Shown: in pieces, positions 22,540 through 37,663 of the stretch
Numbering within the stretch: position 1 is the first letter of the stretch
Layout: each line of letters opens with the position of its first letter
Assembly: GCF_002105155.1 (NCBI RefSeq)
Contig: NW_019029012.1
Location: 248,001 to 312,000 of the forward strand
Direction of reading: 5' to 3'
From: Lobosporangium transversale
Lineage: Eukaryota; Mortierellomycota; Mortierellomycetes; Mortierellales; Mortierellaceae
Length of the DNA stretch: 64,000 bases
Made by a program: the position numbers and the translations under genes
Notes under the pieces: model-generated
The model's input: the letters and a program-made list of their open reading frames with translations, nothing else
Database searches by the model: none
Told to the model about the DNA's origin: nothing

Positions 22540-23395
22540 GGTGTGAACAAGCAAACAAGCAGGAGATAGGGATAAAATGAAGTATGCAAATGTGTTTAGA
22601 AGAAAGTGTAGAGAAATTGTCTTGTAGAAGGAGTAAAAAATGAATGGGACGTTAGACCCTGAGAGTGGAGTGAGAGGACGCTAATGGGCGTGGTAGGAGT
22701 GAAAGGAATATCCAAACCAAAGGACTGTTATAAAAAATAAAAAAAAAATAAAAAAAAAAAATTCAACCTGTTCAAGCCAGGGCAACGTTGAAGTCAGGTT
22801 AAAAGTAAATCTCAAAGAATAGAAACAAAGCAAAGGGGTAGATGATGGAAGAGGATGAACGAAAGAAAGAAAGGAAAGCAGAGAGGTACAGAGGAGTTGA
22901 AAAAGGCCATTTCAACTATCAACACCATCAACAATGAACCAAGCCTTACAAGCATATATTTTAAAAGCTTTTTTATTATATTTTAATTACACACATGCGT
23001 GCATGTGTTTATGTTTATGTTTATGTTTATGTTGTTCATGTTTGTGCGCTTGGTAGTCTTCAAAAAACAAAAAACAAAAAAAATAAAATAAAGAGCGTGT
23101 AAATAGTAAACACCACTAGTACAAGTACATTACAACAAAGACATTACTACAATACGCGTGTAATTATTCCTGTGTAAGACACACAAATCCACGCTGCCAG
23201 GAATGATAAATTTCCTTACGCGTTTGCATACAATAGAACGTTTTCTACATCTGTGACCTCGTAAGTCATATTAATACACCAAAGACAACAGAAGTTTACT
23301 GTGATTTTTTTTTTTTTTTTTTTTTTTTTTTGTGGTTTAATAACTTTGTTGAATTTTTTTTTTTTTTTTTTTTTTTTTTTGCTATCACTCTACTT
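22540..23395. other. Intergenic: promoter of NTF2-like gene and 3' region of LSM3
   Basis: No gene is visible. It contains a run of TGTTTA-type hexamers (about 23006-23034) and two T tracts of 23-27 bases (about 23309-23331 and 23355-23380). The part just above 22540 is the NTF2-like gene's leader. The T tracts lie just beyond the LSM3 stop and would be transcribed as A-rich 3' UTR of that gene. Confidence 0.5.
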
Positions 23396-24258
23396 CTATG
23401 CACGCGATGGTGGCGAAACCTGTCATAGAACAAGATATGAGACATAAAGGCCGTAAGTAATCCATTGATTCTGTATACCGCTTTATATCAATAAAGAACG
23501 AGAAAACAAAGATAATGTCAAATGCACGTTACCAAAATAACTCCATCGCCGCGGACAAAAAGCATCTCACAGTTCCTTTTGACAATCTATTATACATGAA
23601 AGGATATTAAAGGGAGAATAAAAAAAATATATATCAACTTGAAATCCAGTGATCCATCATAACAAGAAAAAAAAAAAAAAAAAAAGTCCACTACTGAATG
23701 TAGCGGATCAATTGATTCCTTCTCCTTGGTTGATTATCTGCGTTTGGCCGGTTCTCTCATATTTTCATAATCGAAAAACAAACATATTAAAAAAAAAAAA
23801 AAAAAAAAACAAGGATTCTCGAGCGCCAACAATAGTAGAGTTCCATTGGTTGCTTACTCTGATAACTTCCTCCAAAGTTTCCTCATTCACATCCACAACA
23901 GTGATCGTTTCTTCGACATCGCCCAGAACCATGTTCAAATGACCGTCATATGCCTAATGTTCAGCAATCAAGGAATGGAAGAAAAAAAAAAAAAAAAAAA
24001 AGAGAAAGGGATGAAGCTTAGCAGGCGCTTGAACACTTAATATAGCCATGCTTCATATTGCTTAACCCGTTGTGTAGAGAAAGCAACAAAGGTAAACGAA
24101 TGCTTAAAAAAAGAAAAAAGAAGGAATAATACATGAAGTTTGCCACGAAGCTCACGGTCTCCACGAAGCTTAACATAGATGCGTTCGTCTAATGACAGGC
24201 GAACGAGGTCAAGAGGCTCCTCGATGCCGGTACTCTCCAGTGGTGCATGGTCGTCCAT
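23396..24258 (-). CDS. LSM3: U6 snRNA-associated Sm-like protein LSm3
   Basis: Four exons (24258-24133, 23953-23858, 23586-23533, 23419-23396) give 99 residues, the normal length. Sm1 is [20 protein letters not shown] then [20 protein letters not shown]. Sm2 is [18 protein letters not shown], including the invariant IRG-type turn as VRGDG. LSm3 is a ring subunit of both LSm2-8, which binds the U6 snRNA 3' end in the nucleus, and LSm1-7, which promotes mRNA decapping in the cytoplasm. The last exon supplies only seven codons and a stop. Introns contain A tracts (reverse strand T) near 23670, 23790 and 23980. Confidence 0.96.
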
Positions 24259-24385
24259 GGTTAAAATGAGCAATGAAATGGTCAAAGAACCAGTTGAAGT
24301 GGTCCTCTCATACAAGCAAAAGGCACAGAGGAATTGTATAGGACTAATGTGGCTTGAAACTTTTTTTTTTATTGCAGGATAGCTC

Positions 24386-26385
24386 CTAGGAAATGATCGG
24401 ATATGAGACGAGCTCATCAATTGGGCTACTTTCAATTGCTGCTGTAACATGCAAGCTACTGATGCTATTAGAAGGCCTGAAGCTATTACTTGGGCTACTA
24501 CTGGTTGCGGTGCTCCTAGGCTTGTTGCTCAATATACCCGATGCACCAATCCATTCCCAAACTCGATGGATCTCACCTCTCACTTCTTGCAAACTCACCC
24601 GCACATTCGCATCCTTGTCAACAATAGTAGAAACTTTCTCCCATAGTTCGTTACGCCGCGCAGGCTGAGCCACATCAATCAAAAGAGCGTCCCGAAGATG
24701 AATCTGAGATAGATATGGCTCAGGGTAGCTGAAGGGATCGATATAGTAGTAATGTGACTGATCTGTTAGTTTGCTAAGAACAGTCTCAACAAGGGATTGA
24801 ACTATTTTGGACTCTTCGCGTTTGTTATGGAGATGGCGCCGGAAAAAAAATCCAGATAATGAGGCAATGATAATAGTCAAGATATACAGTTGGTACTCAA
24901 GACACCAGCCAAGAAATCCCTGCCGCATCGCGCACACAAGAGATTTACTAGGCTTGAGTGAACGAAGATACTCTTCATCGATCCATTGTTCAAAAACAAG
25001 GCTATCTGACCTGCGGAACAATTCCTTCAAGGCAAGATCCCAATATTGCTCGAATTCCTCCAAGGATATGCTAGACTGTAATTAATAAGACGAAAGTAAA
25101 TAAAAATAAAGATAAAAAAAAATAAGGAAAAAAAGGTCAAAGACTCTTCCTAAAACAAAGAAATATACGAGGCGAGGCCATAAATCTCTTTTTGGTATGG
25201 ATGCTTACATCTTTCATTGAATAGATTTCGTCCTTCAAGTCTCTAATTGATATCCGTTGGCGTGCTATGAACTCAAGTGTCCTTGGTGGCTGAACATAAA
25301 ATTTGCATTCCTCAATTCCAGCCTTACGATGCAAGATATGCTCAGCCACATCTGCTACTTGCAGACTCTGATACTCTTTCGCCTTATTGAGGACACAAAC
25401 AGGTGTTAGCGGCAGAAAGTTATCAAAACTGAGTGGGTTTGGCTTCAGAATATACTCTGGTGGGCAGAGAGGCGGCTCATTGGGATCTAAGCACGTTGCA
25501 TGTGTTGGGCATGGGATACATGTGGGATACATCCAACCCCAGAATTGATTCTCTATTGATAAATGTAAAATAAATGTTTTTAGTCGCTGAATAAAGTAAA
25601 CAAGGCAAAACCGTCTATAGCTCTCTTGTTCCAAGAAACTAAGAGCTTATACATACGATATTCGTTAGGACTGCTGGGAGTGGAAGAATCCGATGTGCAA
25701 AAGCCAATTTGAAAGCGTGTCTGCCGATACCATGATGCAAAGAATAGAACTGCCACAGAAAGCAATAATCGGAATGGCATCCATGAACTTTGCTGTTTTT
25801 CATTCTGAATCCTATTAAAGCCAACCTCTCTCTGTCCTTGATGATAATGCATCGCCCCGAAATTTAAAGGTTTGGGTTTAGCAAGTGTAGCCTCTAATAT
25901 CCTTCGACTTTTAGCCACCAATGGCGAATTGTGGAAAGGGGGACCATCAGAGTCGATATCGTCAAATGTTGAAACTGGATACTTGGGTCTACGAATATAA
26001 TTTGAAAATGCAGGCAGAGCTGCAGCTCCAAAGATGTCGTCGTGCTCCATTCTCCCTGATGAATCCCTCCTGGTCTCTCGCAATCCATTACCCGACTTGC
26101 TACGCGCTCTTGATGTGCGTGACTTTGAGGCTGAACGCGATTTTAACGAGGGATGCGACGTAGAAGAAACACCATCCCTTGATTTAGACCGCCGCCTGCG
26201 TTCTGACTCCTTGCTACTCTGAAATGGATTCTCCTTTGAAAAATTTTGACTAGGCGCTCTCTTCTTTGTTGAGGAAGATCTCTACTTGACAATAGGATCA
26301 AGAGACTGTTAGCGGATGCAAATGATCCATTTTAACATGTGCAATGATCAGCCTATCAGACACTTCAGATAAATAAAATAATAAC

Positions 26386-26429
<44 letters not shown>

Positions 26430-27191
26430 GGCCTACTCTCCGACGCTTAACCCGACCGCTATCATCAATGCTCTTCGTATCCTTAATATCTGTCGATGCT
26501 CGTTGCGTTCTTCCTCGTTCTACGTCTTTTGTCGGATGGTCCTCCTTAGTTACTTCGTTTGATACATTCGTGAAATCTGACTGTAAAAATAAAAAGATAA
26601 AAATAATATAAAGACACGCTTCTCAGTAAACAGCAGGCATTAAAGAGTGAGACTTCACACTATCAAATTGTCTGGTACCTTATCAGCGCTACTACCTCTA
26701 CTGAAACTTGTTGATTCAGTTCCTGATGTCTGTTGCCCATTCTGCCTCAAAGGTCCTGTTTCTGGCACTGGTTGAACTGATGATGAAGCTAATGTCGAAG
26801 CTGGTAGCGAACTTAAAGACGGGAGTGGTTGTGATACATGGCCTTGTTGTAATGTAGAGCTGGAAGAGGAGGAAGAGGTAACAGTAGCTGATTTATGTGG
26901 CGGAACCGCAGGTTTGACCTGCTTGCGATCATTTGATAGATGAGTCGTAGTAGACGCAGGTACTTTGATGATCCCTTTCTCCGACGGCTTGATATTCTCA
27001 TAATACTTCCTAAGTGCTGGTATCTGAGGCCTGATATGCTGTTCAAACAAATCAATAAAATCCTGTTTCCTGACATTCCCGGAAGGCGTCTTGACCTTGT
27101 TATGAATAAGAATTTCACGAAGTCGATCCATCTTATCCCGCATGGGATTGTAGTCGGGATGGAGATACCTTGGTAACGGCTCCTTCGGCAT
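24386..27191 (-). CDS. SRC1: Inner nuclear membrane protein Src1/Heh (LEM-like HeH + MSC domain)
   Basis: Five exons (27191-26679, 26580-26437, 26281-25657, 25552-25209, 25075-24386) give 771 residues. Residues 10-55 ([24 protein letters not shown]) form the HeH/LEM-like helix-extension-helix that binds DNA. A long Ser-rich and Arg/Lys-rich nucleoplasmic region with probable NLS stretches (RRRRSKSR) follows. Transmembrane segment 1 is [18 protein letters not shown]. The lumenal loop has paired cysteines ([18 protein letters not shown]). Transmembrane segment 2 is [20 protein letters not shown]. The C-terminal MSC winged helix carries [11 protein letters not shown]. The architecture is that of Src1/Heh1/Man1. 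These proteins tether chromatin and recruit ESCRT-III for nuclear envelope and pore quality control. One intron holds an (AAT)n microsatellite at about 26378-26426. Confidence 0.92.
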
Positions 27192-27512
27192 TATGGGTCA
27201 GGCTAAAGCTAAATGAGGGATTCCTCGAAGAAGTCGCGTCGTCGATGGATGAACTGAATCGTTGTTTGGGCGAAAGCCTTGACAACTGCGCCGAAATATC
27301 ATGTGTTAATTAAGGTTGCCACAGCTTTTAAATGATTTCGGTGACGCAGGTGTCCAAGCTAAAAATGAGAGATGGGTGAAAGATCTTTGCACCATCCTCT
27401 TCTTCCTTTTGGGACTCGACTGAACAGTACCGTCTTTTATAATATATATTTAGCCGGATATAATAAATAGCAATCTCAGGAATAATAGACTACAGGAGAG
27501 GGAAAAGAGGAC
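27192..27512. promoter_or_regulatory. Divergent promoter SRC1 / PFS2
   Basis: A 320-bp gap between head-to-head start codons. No specific site could be named. AT-rich with a TATATATT string near 27442. Confidence 0.45.
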
Positions 27513-30123
<2,611 letters not shown>

Positions 30124-31291
30124 AAGAGAGATGAAGGCAGTTGTTAGAAGAAGAGGATTGATTGCTTTTGCTTGCATGACCGACACTTGTAAAATATATA
30201 ACCATATCATGTATCACACAGACTAAAATGTTGTCCTGCTGATTACAGAATGAATGACGAGATGAATGGTTGTACAAAAAGAAATCAGCTGGTCAATGCT
30301 AACTGAGTCCATCCATGATTTTTCAAGTGGAGCACAAAAATCAATGTGTGATTTAGTGGATTCTGTCTAGAAAGCTTTTCGAATACAGCATGCAGGATGT
30401 ATACCATTACCGTTGCCATTGTCATAGTTTGTTATCATGGTTGCACAGCGAGTGATAGAGAACGCCGTTGCTCCGCCCTGACAGGCTGCATACTCGGGAT
30501 GAGGAGAACATGTTAGATGTATGCAGGATACAGATATTTTAAAAAAAAAAGGGGGGGGAAGAAGAAGAATAAAAAAGAAAAGAGCATGTGCATCATGACA
30601 TGCTTCATTTTTTGTTTTTTATTTTTTATTATTTATTATTTATTATTTTTTTGAGAGAAGGGAAAAAAGAGAAAGCGGACCCATTTGCCTGACTTTTGTC
30701 CGTGCCTGCCCACCCGGTGCCAATGAAGGGAAAGAAGAAAAAAGGGGGAAGAGTTGGATGAAAAGCTTCTAACGCGACGTGACCCTGACGATTCATTCTC
30801 TCCTGTCCTAAAATCAACTTCAACAAACGCAACTCTTTCGTCGTTGGACCTTCTTTCTCTCCCCCTCTCCTTCTGCTATTCTACTGCTCTTGTAGTCCAA
30901 AAAAGAAAAAAAAAAAAAAAAAAAAAAAAAAACGCATTCACTCTTTCTCATTCTTTGCTCTCTACATTCCATACATTCCAGCATTACCCTTCCTGTCCAG
31001 CAAAACTCATTTCTGATTCTCCTCTTCTCTATCTCCTTTTCTATCTTGTGTATAAATATATACGTGTATTTATATCTTTGCTGTCCCCTTCCTTCTTGGC
31101 CTGTCCTTGTTCAATCCCTTTGGCATCATTATCATCCGCCGATAACGACTCTTATCTCAGTGGGCCTCGACAGGCGAATGAACCATTCAGCTCCCGTTTA
31201 ATAAATATCATACCTTTGTCTTCTCCTTCCACACACATTCACCCTTTTCCAGATACCCAGCATTTTTTTTTTTTTTTCTTTTTTTTTCAGG
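30124..31291. other. Intergenic: PFS2 3' region and ArfGAP promoter/leader
   Basis: No coding gene is supported. A long frame at 30754-31401 is pyrimidine-driven (Ser/Leu/Phe) and crosses an A tract at about 30910-30931. The part from 30780 onward is C/T-rich, like the leaders of other genes here, and ends in a TTTTTTTCAG immediately before the ArfGAP start. A 5' UTR intron is therefore likely. Confidence 0.45.
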
Positions 31292-34200
31292 ATGGTGGGA
31301 ACACTAAAGACAACTCAATCAATCTTACCCCTATTTCAAGCCGATACAGACAGATGTACGTTGACTTTAAATCACTCAACGTTCTTACTTTCTTATTATA
31401 ATGACGTTTGAGAATATGAACACTTTACTGACCAGCACATTCTACATCTTCATCATGCTATCTCTTTTTCTTAACTTTAATTTTTCAGTCGCTATCTCTA
31501 GAATCACTGTCCATGATGCCACGACAGCAACCTCACCTTCGAAGGCAGTGACCATGCCTACACCCATATTGAGCATGGCCATCAACAATGGTTCCTCGGA
31601 AATCTCAATTCAGCATCCAACTCAGGACATATTAGAGTACATTCAGGATCCAGAAGATCATGGACAGCGATACTCTACTTCAGGACCCCTTTTTGACCAA
31701 TCATCACCGAAACCCAATCTCAACCTTAACTTCAACCCTCCACCTTCGCCAATCCCAAAAGAGCTACCATCACTGTTGCTTAAAATCCCTGTAAAGGAGG
31801 GCTTAAAACTGGCATTTGAGCTCAAAGGTAATCTGTTGGACTCTGTACAACCAAAGCAGATCGTCAAAGCACGCACAGCACCAGGGACACGGACGCAGCA
31901 AGTAAAGGCACATACGCCAGAACCCACCCTCCATCAGGGGCTTACTCATAATCACCCAAAGGAACGTGAGAAAAGTGACAAAAATACTGCTGTCATGAAC
32001 AGTCTAACAACAGTGTTCCCGAAAAATACTGAGGTGCAGATGGAAGCAGGGGAAGAAGAAGAGGCAGAAGCTACTGAAGTTTATGCATCTACAATATATT
32101 TTGCCGAGACGCGGACAGAGCAGAGCATGAAAGCCCTATGCAGCGAAACTGCATTTCAACAGCAGGTAACCATTCACCCCGAAAGGTTCTTTAAAACTAT
32201 AAAGAATCAAAAAGCAAGAGTCACAAAAAAAAAAAAAAAGATTAACTGAACACTAACAGGCATTTTATCAACTATTACAATGGTCTTAGTTAATGGACAA
32301 CCCTGGATCTATCTCAACTGTGCAGATAAGACTACCTTCAGAGGATAACGAAACACACACTTGGGAATGGGATTACCAAACCGACGATCGGCCACAGCTA
32401 GCGGCACAGAGTCATAAAGCTGTTTTTGCTGTAAGTGTATATTCAGACTTTTTTTTTTTTTTTTTTTTATCCATATATTGATCAATATTAAACACTTTTT
32501 TTGACTCTTATTGGTTGATACAAACCTAGTTCATGACCCGTAGCCATTCAACTGGTGCATTGGAAATCCTATCAATGTTTTCGTTTTGGATTCAATGTAA
32601 GTCCTGGTATTTTACTTATCGCACCTGAAAAGCATCTGACTGCATTTAGCAACATACTAAAAGTGTTTTCAATTCTTTTTTATTTCTCTTTTTTCTGGGG
32701 GAATATTCTTTTAATGCAGATGGTTCAAATTCAGTAGTCAATGAGGGTATGAGATTGCAATCTGGCATCCAGCGGAACTCGGTAAAGAATGCGCGCCACT
32801 GGCGTAGAAGTACCACCCCTGAAAAGAACTACAATAGCCGCATCCCGGCATTTTGGAACAAATTACCATCGTTACCTCCGAGCCACAACTCTCTACCAAG
32901 CTTTCAGGATGTGTTCTCTCAACTAGAAGGAGAAAAGACCATATCTGGAGCATCTGCAACGTCAACAGCAGTCCCTCCGATACCCCTGGCTAACGACACG
33001 GAGGATGGGCCCTTATTTCGGGCCACTGTTGTGGAATGCGAGCAGCATATCCGTAACATGAAATCGGCTACGAAACGGATTTTGAAGGCTGCACAGAATG
33101 TTTTAGAAACCAGGAAGGCATGGGTGGCTGCGGAGGAAGCTCTTGTCAAGGAGTTGAATTTGATGAAGGCGGCAGAACCTTTAGTGCAACAATACTTGCG
33201 GCCATTAACAACTCAACTTGCAGGCCAGTCTGAGACGCTGACGCAGTATATGAAGACTTTTATCATTGAGCCCTTATCACAATTTTACGGAGTTGATATC
33301 AAAGAAGCAGAAATGCGTCGGAAATCGTTTGATGAGGAAAGCAAGGAGTTTTACAGCTTTCTATCGCGATACATGAGCATAAAGCAGGATAATACTCAAA
33401 AAAAGATGGAAGCGGACGCAAAGCACGAAAAGAAACGGCGGCACTTCGAACGCAAGCGACTCGAGTATTGGAACTTTTTGATTGAAATGAAGGCTGGCGG
33501 CAGTAAAGGGGATGAAATTTGTGTCAATCTTACCAACTATGCAGAGAAGCATTGCCAGTGTATTTTCGACATGGGCACAGTCGCAGAAGGGCTCCGACCG
33601 GAGCTGGCTACTATTGCTACCACCAATAGGCAGCGAATGGATCAGCACAAGGCTCGCCAAGCCGTTGAAAATTCCCTTGCGTTACTGCGCCCTCCTTCAA
33701 GGCAGTACACCAAGGACGGGCCTGGCCTAGTCCTGACACAATCTTTGCTCACTGCATCATCATCCAACCTTAGTTTAGAATCGCCGAGAACACCTTACTT
33801 TGAAAGAGACTCATTCGATTTTCAGCCTTTGGCATCTGATGCCAACACTCCCACTTCTGCGGATAACCCATCTCAACCTAGTAACGCCAGTTCGCTCAGT
33901 ATCTCGGGCATTCGTGACCTAGAACACCAGGATATCGATGCTGGCCTCGCTCTGGGGAGACGTAAGGAAGGTTTTCTATTTGCAACCAGCCGACCGAGTG
34001 GGCACAATAACACTGTCCTTGAGAAACCCAATATCAATTGGCACAAATACTGGTGTGTTCTATCTGAGGGCCAACTCTATGAGTATTCTCACTGGAGAAA
34101 AGGTGTCACTCAGCCTCATAACGACCCTATTAACCTTCGAATTGCTACGGTTCGTTCGTGTCGCGACCAAGATCGAAGATTTTGTTTCGAAGTAATCACA

Positions 34201-37200
34201 CCAAAGTTCAGAAGAGTTTACCAAGCAACAAGTGCGGAAGATATGAACTCTTGGATAAATGTTATCTCAAATGCGATTCAGGGCCTCTTGAACGGGACAA
34301 GTAGCTGTCGAAACCTGAACTTGGAGTATGCAAGAAGTGGCTATCGAACAGCAGGATCTTCGGATAACAAAGGATTGACCTCTGGATTAGGATTAGCTCG
34401 AGCTAGTATGGAGCATATCCTTCTTAACACATCGCTACCGATGTCGATCCAGGATCGAGTACAGCCGGGTCAAGCGGTTGGTCGGAAACGTGGAGGCAGT
34501 GCAGCTGATGCTCTGACTGAGCTTGGGCAGTTCATTCACCCAAAAGGCGAGGCCGGGGATTCATCTGATAGCAATAACGTTCCTCAAGATTCGGATCAAC
34601 TTGGCACTCAACTACTGAGATTAATGCGAGAGAAACATCCAAGTAACACCATCTGTGCTGAATGTGGCGCCAAGAACCCAGATTGGTGCGTAATCAACCT
34701 CGGTATCTTAGTGTGTATAGGTAAGTGAACTGTAATGTAGAAATGTGCTTTGTTTTTCAACCATTTATAGGTGTTCACCAACAAACTAACAATAAGCAAA
34801 TATTTTGCGGATGTAGAATGCTCTGGTATCCACAGAGGTCTTGGGACCCATATCTCCAAAGTACGCTCGCTGACCCTGGATACAACATCATATACAAAGG
34901 ATCTTTTTGAGTTCATTCGTTCAGTGGGCAACAACATCTCAAACGACATTTGGGAGGCAAACCTTATCACCCCAGATGGTCTCTTGCATAAGGCCACCGC
35001 GCAACCCGCAGAAGCCAAAACCGTTTTCAGGAAACCGGTGGTGAATGATCCTCGTGAATATAAAGTCGCCTTCATTCGTCAGAAATATGTCGATAAAGCA
35101 TTCTTGAACCGACCAAATCAACAAAGTTCTAAAAGCCAATCTGCAGAGGCGACTGATGCACTCTTCCGAGCAGTGGCTGTAAATGATATCCCAGCGGCGG
35201 TTGCCGCGTTCGCAGCTGGTGCTAACCTCAATATGGTACAAAAGGCAGATGACATGATGGATTCTGGGCCCTTCACTGAAATTCATGAGCCTTCCTCGCA
35301 GCCTCCTCCATTGCCGCCCAGGAAAAGCGAAACCTCATTTACCTTTAGGGATATTTTCGACACTACGGGTGAACCCATCCCGTCCGAAAAAGCATTACAG
35401 CCATCACTTGAAAGCTCGGCCTCTACTTCAGATAAATCATCTCAACTATCGAGGCTTACCATATCGTCTTCACCAGCAACTGACGTAGATCATGATGAGG
35501 GAGTTAGGACCAATATCAGCAGCACTCAAATACTTTCGCCGCAGGAGCAGCAAAAGCAAATGAGTATCTTGGAAATCCGGCCAAGGCCTCTAGGGGGAGG
35601 GCGTGCCATTTCATCTGTGATGGTATTGCAGACTTCACCATTGCTGATTTCACTTCGTCATGGAGTGCCTTTTACCCTTGATAACCGGTTCGAAGTGTAT
35701 CCTCTTGCGGAATTCCTGATTCTGAACGGAGCTGCAAGTAATGCGAGTATGGAGGTTAAATTGGTTAGCAATGGCCTAACAACAACGGCTGACAAGTCTA
35801 AGCTCCCTTCTGAGTCTGGTGCTGCTGCGAAGGTACCCGAGTTGAAAAAAGGGAACAAGGCCCGTTCGGAGGAATTGATATCAGAAGGCCTGATCGAACG
35901 AGGTGCCCCCCTGCAAGTCTCGAGCTCCATTGGATCACGGCTATCTATAGAACAGATGACCACAAGTTTGGACGCTTCCATCAGCTCTAACGCGCTTGCA
36001 TCGTTAGCGGATTTAGACTCGAAAGACTCGGAGCCAGTCGATGATAATTCTCACCGGAGGAGTGTTGGGCAGATTGTAGAGTTGAGAGGTGAGGATGGAG
36101 CTAGTGCAATGGAGTATCTTCGAGCCAAGAGTATTGCCAGAGGAGAAGCAACACCGAAGCCCACTTCTCCACTTACGTCTACCCCATTGGCCAGCACTTC
36201 AACAACGGGAACTAAATCTTGGCAAGGAGGCTCCAGGCTGCGACCAAGCAGTGTGAAAGACATGAACATAGCCAGCTCATCCGTCCCTTCCATACCAAGT
36301 ACATTAGATTTTAAACCAACACTCACACCTCGCCTACGATCATCTGGATCTATGACATCTACAAATGGATCCAATCTCATGTCGCCCTTACCGCCTTCAG
36401 CCACCAATGGCGCTCGTGCTGGACAACACTATGATACACGCACTGTGCCCGCAAACCCAGCACCATCATACCCACCGCCTGTATGGGCTAACAGCCACCA
36501 TCAGGATATATCTGCACTCTTCCATAAAAGGCGTGAGAGCGATGGAGGGATTGGGTCAAGTCTTTTCAGCACTATAAGACCTGCTTCTTCAGCATCTTCC
36601 AAAGATAAGGATCGAGCTAGTGCCACTACAAAAGCACAAGCGAGGAGATCTGGAGATTTCACCAAAATTCGTCCCGTATCCATGATTTCATCATTCTCTC
36701 AGCATTCGGATGCGAGTAGCACGCAACCGCCGATGCATTCACCACCGCTTTCTGACAATGAAGGTGCGCCGCTGTCGTTCGCTGAGGGTCATCATCTACC
36801 GAGTGAAGCGTTGCCTAATATTGATATTTGGGATAGCATCATTGGCGCCTCAGTGGCAGGCAGTGGTAGCAACAATAGTGGCAATAACGCCAGCAACAGG
36901 AACAGCACATTCAGTCTGACCAGTACGCCCAGCCGGACCCAGAAAGTCAAATCGAGCTTGACGAGAAGTATTCGGATTTCAGCAAAATACATCCGTAATA
37001 GCGTGATCAAAGATGACCGCAAGGACAAGGATAAAGCAACTGGTATTTTTATTGGTGGTATGCAGCCTCAAGCGTCTGTATCTTTAACACACTTTGATGA
37101 TGCCAATTACAGTCTGGTCGATGCCAAGAGAGATGACGAAGATAACGGAGAAGAGTTGACAATGGCTGAACTACTAGCGCAGCAGGATGAACAGGAACGG

Positions 37201-37491
37201 CAACGGCAACAGCAACATCTGCAGCAACTGCAGCAACTGCAGCAGCAACAACAACAGCAGCAACAACAGCAGCAACAACAACAGCAACAACAGCAACAAC
37301 AGCAACAACAGCAACAACAGCAGCAACTGCAGCAGCAGCAAGGGTCATATGGGCAATGGTCAGACGTATCATTTACTTCTTTCCCTTCCATGAAAAGCAT
37401 ATCGCCCATGTCCCTCTTTGCTTCTCTGGGTCTCTCATCCACATCAACGCCTAATTCATCGCAGACTCAACGTCAGGATTACAAGGAATAA
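31292..37491 (+). CDS. BAR-PH-ArfGAP-ankyrin protein (centaurin/ACAP type) with polyQ tail
   Basis: Six exons (31292-31355, 31489-32165, 32290-32430, 32530-32596, 32720-34720, 34817-37491) give 1874 residues, much longer than animal ACAPs. An N-terminal extension is followed by a BAR domain (about 416-625, starting FRATVVECEQHIRNMKSAT), a PH domain (about 725-845, KYWCVLSEGQLYEYSHW) and the ArfGAP zinc finger. That finger has Cys at about 962, 965, 982 and 985 (CAECGAKNPDWC...VCIEC) and the arginine finger at about 990 (CSGIHRGLG). An ankyrin-like region (LFRAVAVNDIPAAVAAFAAG) follows, then a long Ser-rich tail and a 29-residue polyQ near the end. Such proteins sense curved membranes and stimulate GTP hydrolysis on Arf. 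Catalytic residues are intact. The start at 31292 lies right after a likely 5' UTR splice acceptor. Confidence 0.9.
37240..37341. repeat. CAG/CAA repeat encoding Q29-L-Q4
   Basis: Mixed CAG and CAA codons encode 29 uninterrupted glutamines (37240-37326), then Leu, then four more. Flanking LQQLQQ units suggest the tract grew from a Leu-Gln-Gln repeat. Codon mixing limits pure-triplet slippage. Large antisense frames here (polyC, polyV/A) are shadows. Confidence 0.95.
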
Positions 37492-37663
37492 TCACAATGA
37501 AGCATATTTGACGAACAGTATAAAGATGATTTTTTATAATTAAAAAAAAACATGATCGTCTTAAAGAATTAAAAAATGTGTTCGTCTTAAAGAATTTAAA
37601 AAACAGTGGATTGGATTTTGATTTGGAGTTTCTAATGAAGGTAGTTTTTGGATTCTGGAAGAA

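Noticed and set aside
31401-31488. Hydrophobic N-terminus (MTFENMNTLLTSTFYIFIM) that looks like a signal anchor on the ArfGAP
   Set aside because: This is read-through of an intron with donor GTACGT at 31356 and acceptor TTTTTCAG at 31488; the spliced frame from 31292 gives a continuous protein.
37049-37442. Antisense frames rich in Cys or Val/Ala over the CAG/CAA tract
   Set aside because: They are shadows of the polyQ repeat on the opposite strand.
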